Source of the DNA: Desulfosediminicola ganghwensis
GTDB taxonomy: Bacteria; Desulfobacterota; Desulfobulbia; Desulfobulbales; Desulfocapsaceae
Assembly: GCF_005116675.2 (NCBI RefSeq)
Contig: NZ_CP050699.1
Location: 5,589,001-5,653,000, forward strand
Direction: 5' to 3'
DNA length: 64,000 nucleotides
Under the pieces are notes generated by a model, which did no database searches, was not told the origin of the DNA, and was given only the letters and a program-made list of their open reading frames with translations. Both the position numbers and the translations under genes were made by a program. Positions 44,565 through 54,213 of the stretch are shown piece by piece (positions within the stretch are counted from its first letter, which is position 1; every line of letters starts with the position of its first letter).

Positions 44565-45683
44565 ATGCAACTTGCCAGCCCAACTATGCAGACACTCAAA
44601 AATTTCAGCATTGGATTCCTTATTGGCCTCGCCAATCTTATACCTGGAGTATCCGGTGGCACTTTTGCGCTGATCCTTGGCGTCTATGAAAGGCTGATCC
44701 ACTTTCTTAATCAACTGGGGCCCAAATCCGTTCGCACCCTGCTGTCGCTTATCAGCCAACTGTTCCGGTCAGGATTCACCAGAGACAACAGAACACGACT
44801 CTGGCGCTACCTCCAGGAAAACGACTATCCCTTCATGTCTATTCTTGCCCTGGGCGCACTGGTCTGCATCTTTAGCATGTCAGCCCTGATGAAACATCTG
44901 CTGCTTCATCACTTTGTCTATACCTACGCCTATTTCTTCGGCTTGATTATCGTCTCGATACTTGTGCCCTGGAAGATGATCAAGAGACGCCATATCGCAC
45001 TTATCCTGCCTGCCTTAATCGGTATTATCCTCACTGTTTCAATAACGGCAACAGTCGACCCGTACCAGAAAGCCCTGCATAAATCTGAACTGTTGCAAAC
45101 TGAATTCATCGGTGACAGTACCCAATCGGGCCAGTCGCTGCAACAGGCTGCTACCGCGCCTTTGAGCTATGTAGGCAAGTACAGTTCCGGTGAATTCGCG
45201 TTTATCTTTATCTGTGGCGTACTGGCTATATCCGCCATGGTACTCCCTGGAGTGAGCGGCTCACTGGTGCTGATTCTACTTGGCCAGTATTTCACTGTCA
45301 TCTCGGCAATTGCAGGAATAAGCAGCCTGTTGTTGGATGACATTAGCTTTCTGGCCGCAATGGCGCTTGGCATTGTCGTGGGGCTGCTCAGCTTTGCCCG
45401 GGTTATCGAATATGCGCTGACGCGATTTCACGACCTGACCGTGAGCTTTCTTATCGGACTGATCGGTGGTTCACTCTATACACTCTGGCCATTTAAAAGG
45501 GCCGAAATAATTGCCGAGTATTATGTCAAGAACGGTTCGATGATTGAAAAAATTGACAATTTCCAGGTCTATTCAAACATCAATATCCTGCCCGATGATC
45601 TGAAAACTGCCATGGTCGCCCTGGCAATTGTTATTGCCGGAATGGCGACCATGATCCCGTTTATTCGAGGGGGGAAAGCGTAA
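44565..45683 (+). CDS. DUF368 polytopic membrane protein
   Basis: The 372-residue protein has about nine hydrophobic helices and the family hallmark LIGLANLIPGVSGGTFALILGVYERLI near the N-terminus, repeated in the second half as VLPGVSGSLVLILLGQYF. DUF368 (PopT-like) proteins have been linked to recycling of undecaprenyl phosphate across the membrane. A start at the Met of 44586 is equally possible; neither has a clear ribosome site. It ends ten bases from the convergent menA stop. Confidence 0.87.
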   Translation: MQLASPTMQTLKNFSIGFLIGLANLIPGVSGGTFALILGVYERLIHFLNQLGPKSVRTLLSLISQLFRSGFTRDNRTRLWRYLQENDYPFMSILALGALVCIFSMSALMKHLLLHHFVYTYAYFFGLIIVSILVPWKMIKRRHIALILPALIGIILTVSITATVDPYQKALHKSELLQTEFIGDSTQSGQSLQQAATAPLSYVGKYSSGEFAFIFICGVLAISAMVLPGVSGSLVLILLGQYFTVISAIAGISSLLLDDISFLAAMALGIVVGLLSFARVIEYALTRFHDLTVSFLIGLIGGSLYTLWPFKRAEIIAEYYVKNGSMIEKIDNFQVYSNINILPDDLKTAMVALAIVIAGMATMIPFIRGGKA

Positions 45684-45693
45684 TTATTCTCTG

Positions 45694-46581
45694 TTATACG
45701 ATTAAGCCAGCGGCAAAGAGGAGGGAGAAGAAGAGAGAAAGCTTAGCCGTCCTGGCGAGGGTATAGTTGAGGTCGCTGCCGCTGATACCCCGGACTTCAT
45801 CACAGAGCATAATTGCCATGGGCAGGGTGAAGAAGGTAAACAGCACAGAAAATCCAACGCCGGCAAAGGCGAGCGGTACCATCATAAAATACGGAACCAG
45901 CACCATAGCACGATAGAGGGTAATAGTTTTCATTCTACCAAGCCGAACAGCCAGAGTCCTCTTGCCAGCCTCTTCATCGGTCGGTATATCGCGGAGGTTA
46001 TTGACCACCATGATAGCTGAAATCAACAGGCCCGGCGCGATAGATGCCACCACAACCAGCCAGGACAGGCTCAGCGCCTGAACCCAATAGGTTCCGCAAA
46101 CTGCCACCAGCCCGAAGAAAATAAAGACAAACAACTCCCCGAGTCCATGGGATGCCAGCGGATAGGGGCCCCCGCTATATGCCAGGGCCGCCAGCACTGA
46201 AGCCACAGCCACCAGAAATATTACCAGCCCGCCAACCAGGGTGAGATAGCAGAAAACCAGACCGCTGGCAACCAGAGTCGCCACCATTGCCCCCTTCACC
46301 TGACGGGGTGGGATCAACCCGCTCTGGGTGACACGCACCGGCCCCAGCCGTTTCTCACCGTCGATCTCATTTTTGGCATCGAAATAGTCATTGGCCAGAT
46401 TAACCGCTATCTGCAACAGCAGTGCCCCGAAAAACGCCGCAAAAGCAGGTAGAAAAGCAAAAACGCCATCGGCTATGGCCGCGGCACTGCCTACGGCAAC
46501 AGGAGCCGCCGCCGCTGGCAGAGTTTTGGGCCGCATCGCCAGGTACCATAGGTATAATTTAGATTCTGAACCGTTCATCAA
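45694..46581 (-). CDS. menA: 1,4-dihydroxy-2-naphthoate polyprenyltransferase
   Basis: The 295-residue UbiA-family membrane enzyme joins a polyprenyl chain to dihydroxynaphthoate, the committed membrane step of menaquinone synthesis. It has eight or nine helices and the two Asp-rich motifs NDYFDAKNEIDGEKR and NNLRDIPTDEEAGKRTLAVRLG. Menaquinone is the carrier that would link sqr and the hydrogenase to the reductive dehalogenases. It follows the ABC transporter genes on the minus strand with a 40-bp gap. Confidence 0.9.
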   Translation of the reverse strand: MMNGSESKLYLWYLAMRPKTLPAAAAPVAVGSAAAIADGVFAFLPAFAAFFGALLLQIAVNLANDYFDAKNEIDGEKRLGPVRVTQSGLIPPRQVKGAMVATLVASGLVFCYLTLVGGLVIFLVAVASVLAALAYSGGPYPLASHGLGELFVFIFFGLVAVCGTYWVQALSLSWLVVVASIAPGLLISAIMVVNNLRDIPTDEEAGKRTLAVRLGRMKTITLYRAMVLVPYFMMVPLAFAGVGFSVLFTFFTLPMAIMLCDEVRGISGSDLNYTLARTAKLSLFFSLLFAAGLIV

Positions 46582-46621
46582 ATTCGTTTCATTCCTTTAC
46601 AATTATCTTAACTACAATCTC

Positions 46622-47374
46622 CTACCTGAGGTAGAGATGTTTACTTACCCGCAACTCGATAGAGTAGATGAGAAAATAGAGCGCCACCCCGAGCAATCCC
46701 ATGGCGAGGATACCGGTATACATCTCCGGATACATCAGCACCTGGTAGGTTTCGACCACGATATAGTAGCCAAGACCATACTGGGTCAGGGACTGTTCCG
46801 CGATAAAAAGTACAGCGATTGCAGTGCCCACAGAAACCCGGAGAGCAGTCAATACCGCTGGAAGCGTTGCCGGCAGATAAACATATCGAAATAATGCCAT
46901 TCGCCCTGCCCCCAGTGAACGTACGGAAAGGATCAGTTCTTTTCTCAGACAGGAGGCCTCGTCACGCACCACCACCAGAATCTGGAAGAAAATGATAATG
47001 GCAATAAGTGTTATCTTGGAAAAATCGCTTATGCCCATTACCACATAGATAACAGGCAGAAAGATGATCTTTGGTATGGGGTAGATTATCGCGATAAGCG
47101 GCGCCACCACCCTGTCCACCTGCGGCATCTGCCCAAGCAGCAACCCCGTCGGCGCAGCGAGTGCCGTGGCAATAAAGATGGCGGCCAGGACCCTCGCGCT
47201 ACTCGCCAGAAGATGCAGGCCAAGTTCACCGAAGATGGTCTGGCAAAAGAGCGGTACCACCACCAGGGGAGAAGGGAGAATAGGTCTGTTAAGAAGCATC
47301 GCCCCTATCTGCCAGAGCATGAAGAACATGGCGAGACCGATCAATGTAGAACCAAGGGTTACTGGTTTTTTCAT
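46622..47374 (-). CDS. ABC transporter permease (NitT/TauT/SsuC type)
   Basis: The 250-residue protein has six membrane helices and the EAA-like loop ILSVRSLGAGRMALFRYVYLPATLP that contacts the ATPase, typical of BPD_transp_1 permeases for nitrate, taurine, sulfonates or thiamine precursors. The start at 47374 lies two bases after the ATPase stop, which argues against the longer frame to 47443. Confidence 0.87.
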   Translation of the reverse strand: MKKPVTLGSTLIGLAMFFMLWQIGAMLLNRPILPSPLVVVPLFCQTIFGELGLHLLASSARVLAAIFIATALAAPTGLLLGQMPQVDRVVAPLIAIIYPIPKIIFLPVIYVVMGISDFSKITLIAIIIFFQILVVVRDEASCLRKELILSVRSLGAGRMALFRYVYLPATLPAVLTALRVSVGTAIAVLFIAEQSLTQYGLGYYIVVETYQVLMYPEMYTGILAMGLLGVALYFLIYSIELRVSKHLYLR

Positions 47375-47376
47375 AA

Positions 47377-48183
47377 TTACTGCTGTACTGCTGAATTTTG
47401 GGTGACTGTCTTCGAGCCGATGGTCATTCGCAATTGCTGGCAACGCTCAAGAAATTCAGAATCATTTCGTTTGTCGATCCTGCCGGTGAGGTTATTTTCT
47501 ATCACCACCGGTTCGCGATTGGTATCGTTACCGAGAACCAGGATCTTCTCCCCGAGCACCACCGCCTCCTCAATATCGTGGGTAACGGTAATGGAGGTAA
47601 GACCTGACTCCAGGTGGAACGAGTTCATAACCTTCTGCAGCTCTTCCCGAATCGGTGCATCCAGGGCGGAAAACGGCTCATCCATCAGCAACAGATCCGG
47701 CTCAAGCACCAATGTCCTGGCAATGGCCGCCCTTTGCCGCTGCCCACGGGAGAGTTCGGCAGGATATTTCTGCTGCAACTCACTGATGCCTAGCCAGCTC
47801 AGCCAATACTCAATCCGCTCTGCAAGCTTTTTCTCATCGGTCTCCATATCAACCGGGCTGTGAACACCGTCTGGCCCGTAAAATTTACGGATTTTCAGTC
47901 CAAGTTCGGTGTTTTCTCTCACCGTGGCCCAGGGTAGAAGGCCATGATCCTGCAACACCAGCCCGGTTCTGGGCCTGGCCCGGAGCAGTTCCTCGCCATC
48001 CATGCGAATAACACCCTTATCCGGCTTCAGCATCCCGGCTATTATGGAAAGCAGCGTGGTTTTACCACAACCGGATGGTCCGATAATCGTCCAGGCTTCC
48101 CCGCTGCCAATCACCAGACCGAAGTCGGCAAAGATCTGTTTGCCATCTCCATAGGAAAAGCCTAATCCTTCTATTTCAATCAT
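47377..48183 (-). CDS. ABC transporter ATPase (NitT/TauT type)
   Basis: The 268-residue ATPase has Walker A GPSGCGKTTLLS, the signature LSRGQRQRAAIARTL and Walker B LLLMDEPFSALD, with a C-terminal H-loop ITVTHDIEEAVVLGE. It powers the neighbouring permease. Start taken at the Met of 48183 (MIEIEGLGFSYG); a GTG at 48210 is an alternative. Operon order is binding protein, ATPase, permease, menA. Confidence 0.88.
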   Translation of the reverse strand: MIEIEGLGFSYGDGKQIFADFGLVIGSGEAWTIIGPSGCGKTTLLSIIAGMLKPDKGVIRMDGEELLRARPRTGLVLQDHGLLPWATVRENTELGLKIRKFYGPDGVHSPVDMETDEKKLAERIEYWLSWLGISELQQKYPAELSRGQRQRAAIARTLVLEPDLLLMDEPFSALDAPIREELQKVMNSFHLESGLTSITVTHDIEEAVVLGEKILVLGNDTNREPVVIENNLTGRIDKRNDSEFLERCQQLRMTIGSKTVTQNSAVQQ

Positions 48184-48248
48184 CTCACACCCTGCCGGCA
48201 CATGCTGCACGTTACCTCTTCAGCCCTCAATGTTACACCCGATCAAAG

Positions 48249-49241
48249 TTACTGACGGTTAATATACTTCTCCGTTACCGAGTCTTCGTAGCTCACCTCT
48301 TTTTCAAGCAGCTTCTTCTCAAGCAGCCACTGCTGAACATCATCCCATTGCAGCTTGCTTGGAACCTGTCCCCTTGGAAAAGGTGGAATGCGAAACGACT
48401 GCTGAACATTTTTAGGCACTCGAATCCTGGCCAGCATCAGTTCCCGGTATCTGTCCGGATTATCATTCAGATCCGCAGCGGCCCTGTCCCAGGCCCGCAT
48501 GAATTTTTCTATAGCCGCATGTTTCTCGTCGGTTGCTGCAACACTGAAGCTGATGACACTGGCACTCAACCCTGCCACTTTCAGATCATTGGTAACCTCC
48601 ACCGCACCCGCCTGCAACGCGGCAAAAGCGAGGGGATCAGGCAGAGTCGCCGCCTTGATCTGACCAGCGAGGAGCAGTTGCATCCGCTCTGGCAAAACCG
48701 GCACCGAGGCGAACTTGATATCCTGTGCAGCAACACCTTCACTGGCCATTAAACGACCGGTGATATACTCGATTACTGTATTTTTTGAGACCGCCACGGG
48801 TATTCCGGCAAGATCGCTTACGCTCGCCACCTCACTGCCGGGCGCAGCGAGTATTCTGAAAAGGGGTGCTTCATCAATTGGCACACGCGCATAGGAGACA
48901 ATTTTCATCTGCACCCTGTCACGGTTAAAGAGCGCCGCCCCACCAACCTCATTGATCATGCCGTCAATTCTGCCAGCCTGCATCAACTGATCACGCTCCA
49001 CGGCACTACCCACCGGCAGTGCTTCCACCACGATACCTTCCTCGGCAAAGTATCCATTTGCTTCCGCCACATAAATCGGCAGAACATCCGGGATTGGCAA
49101 GACTGCCAAACGCAACTGATTGTCCACTCTTTCATTACTGGCCACTGCTGCACCAGCCACAGTGGCAATCACCAACAGGCCCGCAAACAGCGCCACAACC
49201 AGCTCCCGCATACTACCGATTCCTGCTGCTTTCTTTTTCAT
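48249..49241 (-). CDS. ABC transporter substrate-binding protein (NMT1/THI5-like)
   Basis: The 330-residue protein has a signal peptide (ELVVALFAGLLVIATVAGAAVAS) and a periplasmic binding domain of the NMT1/SsuA type (VAEANGYFAEEGIVVEALPVGSAVERDQLM). Such proteins bind sulfonates, nitrate, hydroxymethylpyrimidine or other small anions; the sequence does not decide. The first gene of a three-gene importer. A GTG at 49250 is an alternative start. Confidence 0.87.
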   Translation of the reverse strand: MKKKAAGIGSMRELVVALFAGLLVIATVAGAAVASNERVDNQLRLAVLPIPDVLPIYVAEANGYFAEEGIVVEALPVGSAVERDQLMQAGRIDGMINEVGGAALFNRDRVQMKIVSYARVPIDEAPLFRILAAPGSEVASVSDLAGIPVAVSKNTVIEYITGRLMASEGVAAQDIKFASVPVLPERMQLLLAGQIKAATLPDPLAFAALQAGAVEVTNDLKVAGLSASVISFSVAATDEKHAAIEKFMRAWDRAAADLNDNPDRYRELMLARIRVPKNVQQSFRIPPFPRGQVPSKLQWDDVQQWLLEKKLLEKEVSYEDSVTEKYINRQ

Positions 49242-49505
49242 CCCTCTCACCGGACTCCCCCCCAGCTTTTATCCTGCACATTATTAATGAAATTCTAATC
49301 CTTGATTATTCTACACTATTCGGCAAGTTACCTCGTGCCACTGCACACATAGCACATTTCCTGCAACATATACAGTGTCAACTCAACCGGTACACGAGAC
49401 GACACGTTTTTTATGGCGATTATTGCCAGCTCGAAATTGCTGGAAGACCAGATGGAGAGAATGGGAAATACGTTTTTCCGACTCTCTCTTTAACAGGGAC
49501 GGTAA
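49242..49505. promoter_or_regulatory. Upstream region of the ABC importer
   Basis: About 260 bp between the importer and the end of mnmH, both on the minus strand. It should contain the importer promoter; no clear motif was recognised. Confidence 0.35.
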
Positions 49506-50558
49506 TCAGCGTAACAGCGAATTACGGTAATTGAGGAGCTTTTCGGCAGTGAGCGGAATATCTTCGGAGGAGAGCTCCAACTCAAACATGTTCCGCGCCA
49601 TGGAATTGCCATATCGTTTATCGTAGTACTCAACGAGCAGCAAGCGCACCAGTTCGGCGAGATTACCATGGCTGAGAAGCACAATCATTCTATCCACCAG
49701 CCCATGTCCAAGCTTTCGCCTCATTGAATTGAGTATCGCTTCAATCTTTTCCACTGTCTGTTCGTCTTCTACCGGGTAATCTTCCAGTATACGTGAAACC
49801 CGGGTCTCAACCGAGGCAGTGACCAGCACATGGTGCCCGCGTTTCATGGAATCCGCCACGCCTTTCGGCAAGAAAACCCCACCCATTTTTCTGCTTTCCC
49901 CTTCCACGAAAACCGGGCCTTTGTCAAGGGTGACTATCTTCGCAAACAGGTAGGAATCAAAGCTTTTTTGAGTTCGTGGCGATCTGTTCAGGCCGCCAAA
50001 GAGAGAGCTTTGGTGTTGGGCCAGATCTTCAAGATCAATTACATTATCCAGATATTGCAGAATTCTGGTTTTACCAGTTCCGGTGAGACCGTGAAGCACT
50101 ATGCATTCTGCGCTATAGAGTTCAAGTTCTTTAAGCACCAACTGGCGGTACGCCTTGTAACCACCTTCAACCTGGATGGCATCATAACCCTTCAGGTTTA
50201 AAAGGTTCACAACAGAGCGGGAACGCATCCCCCCCCTGGCACAGAAGACAGCGATCCTCTCACCTCTATAGGGTTCAAGCTCTGCGAGCAAGGTACTCAG
50301 TCGCGAGGTAACCAGGTCAAACCCGGTATCAATAGCCTCATCCCGTCCACCAAAGCGGTAGATGGTACCAACCAGTTCGCGTTCTTCATTATCAAAAACC
50401 GGAATATTTATAGCGCCGGGCAGAGAGCCTTCGAGGAACTCCTTGGGGGAACGAACATCGATACTTACGCAATCTGAGGTCAGAACCTCTGTAAAGCTGA
50501 GCGTTTTGGGGGAAGCGCCCAATATATCATTTTGCGACATCCCATACTCTTCATCCAT
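49506..50558 (-). CDS. mnmH: tRNA 2-selenouridine synthase
   Basis: The 350-residue enzyme replaces sulfur by selenium in the wobble 2-thiouridine of certain tRNAs, using selenophosphate. It combines an N-terminal rhodanese domain (CVSIDVRSPKEFLEGSLPGAINIP, active Cys in FCARGGMRSRS) with a P-loop domain (HGLTGTGKTRIL) and the GLNRSPRTQKSFDSYLF stretch of the MnmH/SelU family. Its presence shows that the organism makes selenophosphate, which supports selenocysteine insertion in sqr. An internal Met at residue 7 (MSQNDILG) is an alternative start. Confidence 0.93.
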   Translation of the reverse strand: MDEEYGMSQNDILGASPKTLSFTEVLTSDCVSIDVRSPKEFLEGSLPGAINIPVFDNEERELVGTIYRFGGRDEAIDTGFDLVTSRLSTLLAELEPYRGERIAVFCARGGMRSRSVVNLLNLKGYDAIQVEGGYKAYRQLVLKELELYSAECIVLHGLTGTGKTRILQYLDNVIDLEDLAQHQSSLFGGLNRSPRTQKSFDSYLFAKIVTLDKGPVFVEGESRKMGGVFLPKGVADSMKRGHHVLVTASVETRVSRILEDYPVEDEQTVEKIEAILNSMRRKLGHGLVDRMIVLLSHGNLAELVRLLLVEYYDKRYGNSMARNMFELELSSEDIPLTAEKLLNYRNSLLR

Positions 50559-50651
50559 CGTCTCTCACCACTCAGCCTTATCTCGTAACCAGTTTCAATT
50601 GTAATAATCGTTATAATTCAATCAGCTCACAGCAGCCTGTGCCACCAATGC

Positions 50652-52148
50652 TCATCTTCTCGGTATATACCAGGTTCCATCCGGAGTTCTGCAACCGATA
50701 CCGGGATAGTGCCTCGTCAACTCAGCGACCTGCACTTCCTGGTTATACTGCCTGCAAATGATGCCATTTTCATCTGCATAGACCGGCCCCGGAATCATAG
50801 TGACCACACTATCACCCCCTGCCGCAATCCACAGATCAGACTGCCCCACGGCGGTTTCCTCCATAACCTCTTGAAATTGATGCTGAACCTGAACAAGCGC
50901 CTGGGGTGTCCTGGTGATCTTCTGCAAATCCGGAATAATTGCCACCAGCTCTTTTCTGGTGTCCGGTTTCAAGCTTCGGTTATCACGGGTACGCAACACC
51001 CAATGTCCGACGGAAGGGGCATAATACCATGTTTTATATTCACGTGCCCGCGATTTGGGAAATGAATAGCTGTCCCTGAATCTCGAGCAGCATATCCGCC
51101 AGGTGTCAAATTCTCCCGCTGCCACCTTTACCCTCTCCTGCCCTTCAACATCACAGCGCCAGAACGAGTCGTAAACCCTCTCGATACCATCTTTGCCGAT
51201 CCATTTCCCCTTCTCGTCATAACGGGTCTTACTCTTTAATGTGAGTGGCCAGAGGGTGGTGGTCGGCTTATCAAAAAGGTAAGAAGTCTGGGCAAAACTG
51301 CGCAGACCGACCCTGGTGCTCGTCTGCCATTCCGAGCGCTTGTAGGTGAAATCCGGAGAACCCACAGAACGGTTTCCATAATGATTCTGCCACTCAACCT
51401 GCTCCTTATCTGCAACAACAACCTGCTCCCAGCTCCCATCTGAATAGACATATGTGTCACCTTCTTCATACTCAGGCAGCGGTACAAATTGATCAGCCAT
51501 CGTTTCCGTCGCGCTCTGCTGCTCATGGTCATGCCCCTCTTCCTGCGGCACAGAAAAGCCCCGTTCTTCGGCAGCGGTATCGCTCTCAAGTTCCGCAACA
51601 ACTGCAGCGGTCTCAGCCAATAGTGGTATCAATTCACCTATAAATCCGAGCCGGTTCCTGATAACCGCCCCAGCTGATGTACTGCACAATCCATCCACAC
51701 TCATTTTTTTCTGCATGCTCATCGACTCGCTGCAGATACCCAGCATATCATTCGGCTCCGAATCGTCATCGCTGTCGGCGTCATCACTCAGATTATCCAA
51801 GGCGTCTTCTCCATCGCCACCCTCGCCATCGCTGTCACCATCATCACCGGAGTCATCAGAATCATCCTCTTCGGCAGCGCCATCATCTTCATCCGGCTCA
51901 TCTCCAGAATCCCCGTCTTCGGTGTCATCCTGATCATCAGTGTCGCCACCATCCTGATCATCATCGCCGCCGTCAGCATCTCCTGTCCCATCCTCCTGGG
52001 CTGTTGCATTTGCTGCCTGGCCCTCAGCCACACCCGTTGCACTCCCATTATCCCAACTCGACTGATACGTGGCGAGAAACAGTATCCCGATCATGAGCCA
52101 GGACAATATCCCGCCAGCGCCTCTCAACATCGTTCCTGCAATTTTCAT
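50652..52148 (-). CDS. Membrane-anchored protein with a long Asp/Glu/Gly repeat region
   Basis: The 498-residue protein starts at 52148 behind AGGAGGG (a longer frame to 52238 is unsupported). It has one N-terminal helix (GGILSWLMIGILFLATYQSSW) and then about 110 residues of low-complexity acidic sequence made of Asp, Gly, Glu and Ser (about 45-160), probably calcium-binding or extended. A folded region follows with SDGSWEQVVVADKEQVEW and DTWRICCSRFRDSYSFP. The last 45 residues (CRQYNQEVQVAELTRHYP, CRTPDGTWYI) resemble the C-terminal domain of 17-kDa surface-antigen proteins. Function unknown; an envelope location is likely. Confidence 0.78.
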   Translation of the reverse strand: MKIAGTMLRGAGGILSWLMIGILFLATYQSSWDNGSATGVAEGQAANATAQEDGTGDADGGDDDQDGGDTDDQDDTEDGDSGDEPDEDDGAAEEDDSDDSGDDGDSDGEGGDGEDALDNLSDDADSDDDSEPNDMLGICSESMSMQKKMSVDGLCSTSAGAVIRNRLGFIGELIPLLAETAAVVAELESDTAAEERGFSVPQEEGHDHEQQSATETMADQFVPLPEYEEGDTYVYSDGSWEQVVVADKEQVEWQNHYGNRSVGSPDFTYKRSEWQTSTRVGLRSFAQTSYLFDKPTTTLWPLTLKSKTRYDEKGKWIGKDGIERVYDSFWRCDVEGQERVKVAAGEFDTWRICCSRFRDSYSFPKSRAREYKTWYYAPSVGHWVLRTRDNRSLKPDTRKELVAIIPDLQKITRTPQALVQVQHQFQEVMEETAVGQSDLWIAAGGDSVVTMIPGPVYADENGIICRQYNQEVQVAELTRHYPGIGCRTPDGTWYIPRR

Positions 52149-52628
52149 CCACCCTCCTGTAAAGCTGCGAGTCAGTATGTTCTCAAAGACAACTGTTACA
52201 GAAAGCCCCACCTGCAACATCATCAATAGATATCGCACACAAGAGGGACCTATCCTCTGTTCAGCAATTCTGCTTCAGTTTGTATAAGGCTATGGAAAAA
52301 TACTCTGTAAATAAACCGGGATTGCGTATTTTCAGTATATCTGAATGATTTGCGCAGTTGAAGAGATCTATTGATTTTCTTGACTTTAAGCCCTTGGGGT
52401 AAAGGCGTAGTCACGTAAAAACAGGCCTTGGGGTGGAACTCAACCAGACATTATTTCACACTATTACAAACACTAAACCGACCTTGCCAATATCCGACCG
52501 GGTTACACCCCGGCACCGGGGAAGAGAGCTTATCAGCAATACGGCGCTAACCACTCTTCTCAGGTACCGGGATGAATCTCACCACGTTCGGCCGGTTAAC
52601 ACATTTGCCTGACCGAAGCTGTTCCAGG
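52149..52628. other. 480-bp region with no gene
   Basis: It lies upstream of the acidic-repeat gene and behind the following minus-strand gene. No hairpin, repeat or promoter motif stood out. Confidence 0.4.
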
Positions 52629-53054
52629 CTACGCCGAAGCTTTCAACCAGGCTTCCTGCAGGCGTAACTTGAGATAATCCACCATTTCCCTGTCAGGAGA
52701 ATACATGTCGAAGCAGTAGCCGTCATCCCCGGAAAGACCGCCTGGAATAACTTCACCACGCTGGTCCGGATCGCTGATCATATCGCCATAGAAACAAACT
52801 GACAGCCAGCGTTCAGCCGGGTCATCATCGATAACATCAATGATAGCAAAGAGGTTACGCTCGCTCTGCCTGGCGTGTTTCGGCCGAAGCGAGTAGCTCA
52901 CCCCGGGCCTGCCGATAAATGTCAACGAAGTCTCCGCCAAATCAGCGGCAAAATTATACAGCTCCTGGAAGCAGGATTTCATCGGATCATCGGCCGGTCC
53001 CCATTCAGCCAGAAATGTTTCCACCTCCCTTGTATTCCCCTGTTGTTCAGACAT
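52629..53054 (-). CDS. Conserved protein of unknown function
   Basis: The 141-residue soluble protein has no signal or membrane helix. Identifiable stretches are LTFIGRPGVSYSLRPKH, LFAIIDVIDDDPAERWLSVCFYGDM and GYCFDMYSPDREMVDYLK. The gene has a strong AAGGAGG ribosome site and normal composition. I do not recognise a characterised family. It stands alone. Confidence 0.75.
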   Translation of the reverse strand: MSEQQGNTREVETFLAEWGPADDPMKSCFQELYNFAADLAETSLTFIGRPGVSYSLRPKHARQSERNLFAIIDVIDDDPAERWLSVCFYGDMISDPDQRGEVIPGGLSGDDGYCFDMYSPDREMVDYLKLRLQEAWLKASA

Positions 53055-53330
53055 AAAGTACCTCCTTGAAAGTATTTTTACTGCCAGCTACCCATTTTGA
53101 CTTCCCGCTTCTGCCGTTTCAATCACTATTCAAATCTGGGCAACCGGCATCACAAAGTGTACACTTCATGGCAGATTAGCTTCTGATCTGCCGGTCCATT
53201 TTCCAGTCAGTCAGCTGCAGAAATGGCCCACTTACTGACAAATGCCCATAACTGGACACCTCACAGTAATAGCCGAAATGTATTTCGGCCGAAACATTTT
53301 TCTTTATGATTCCAAGTTAAAGAGGCTTGC

Positions 53331-54116
53331 ATGCTATTGATTACCGCCCCCTCCAAGACCCAGCGAAGTCAACTGTCCAATCCAGTGATGGCTTCGGAAC
53401 ACTTCACTCTGCCGGTATTTTTAGAGCGCAGTAAAAGGCTTAATTCAGAACTTGCCAAACTTTCGCTGACGGAACTCTGCCAACTCATGAAGATGAGCGA
53501 GACCCTGCGCAAAAGTACCCACCTGCGAATCTCACATTTCGTCGAAGAACCGACATCAACAAATTGTCTGCCTGCTCTCTTTACATTTCAAGGTGACGCT
53601 TACTCAAGCCTTACCCCTGAGAGTTATGATCAACAGCAACTGCTTCATGCCCAGGCTCATTTGCGCATCCTCTCCGGCCTTTACGGCATCCTGCGTCCCC
53701 TGGACCTGATGTCTCCATATCGACTGGAGATGGCAACCAGACTGCAAACGGAAAATTCGGCAAATCTCTACCAGTTCTGGGGCGATATGATCACCGAAAA
53801 CATAAACGAAGACCTGGCCGGACTCGCTGAACCGGTTGTGGTCAATCTGGCCTCTACGGAATACTCTAAGGTCATACATGCCAAAAGACTCGAAGGCCGA
53901 ATGCTGACTATCACCTTCAAGGAAAAAAAAGGCGATGACTACCGGACAGTTCCCATCCATTCCAAGAGAGCCCGTGGCATGATGATTCATTTCATGATCA
54001 CCGAACAACTTACCGCCCCTGGCCCCCTCCGGGATTTCAATCTCGGTGGATACACTTACCGGGATGATCTCTCAAGTCTCTCCCAAAAAGATGAGTGGAT
54101 CTTCACCAGAGGGTAA
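53331..54116 (+). CDS. yaaA: Peroxide stress protein YaaA family
   Basis: The 261-residue protein matches the YaaA/DUF328 family: MLLITAPSKTQRSQ at the start, ALFTFQGDAYSSLTPESY, LRILSGLYGILRPLDLMSPYRLEM and VVNLASTEYSKVI. In E. coli YaaA lowers free iron during peroxide stress and binds DNA. It is a single gene ending in a strong terminator. Confidence 0.92.
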   Translation: MLLITAPSKTQRSQLSNPVMASEHFTLPVFLERSKRLNSELAKLSLTELCQLMKMSETLRKSTHLRISHFVEEPTSTNCLPALFTFQGDAYSSLTPESYDQQQLLHAQAHLRILSGLYGILRPLDLMSPYRLEMATRLQTENSANLYQFWGDMITENINEDLAGLAEPVVVNLASTEYSKVIHAKRLEGRMLTITFKEKKGDDYRTVPIHSKRARGMMIHFMITEQLTAPGPLRDFNLGGYTYRDDLSSLSQKDEWIFTRG

Positions 54117-54128
54117 CGTTTTCTCGAT

Positions 54129-54176
54129 AAAAAGCCAAAAGGGGCAGCGCTAGCGCGCTGCCCCTTTTGGCTTTTT
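54129..54176. terminator. Strong bidirectional terminator between yaaA and the hydrogenase operon
   Basis: A 22-bp perfect stem (54129-54150 with 54155-54176) with a TAGC loop, A run on the left and T run on the right, ends yaaA on the plus strand and can end the hydrogenase operon on the minus strand. Confidence 0.93.
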
Positions 54177-54213
54177 CGTCTCTTTTCAATACCCTGGAAC
54201 AAGCCGGGCCATT

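Noticed and set aside
51677-52096. Plus-strand His-rich open frame
   Set aside because: It is the complement of the Asp-rich coding region; GAT/GAC repeats read as ATC/GTC or CAT-type codons on the other strand.
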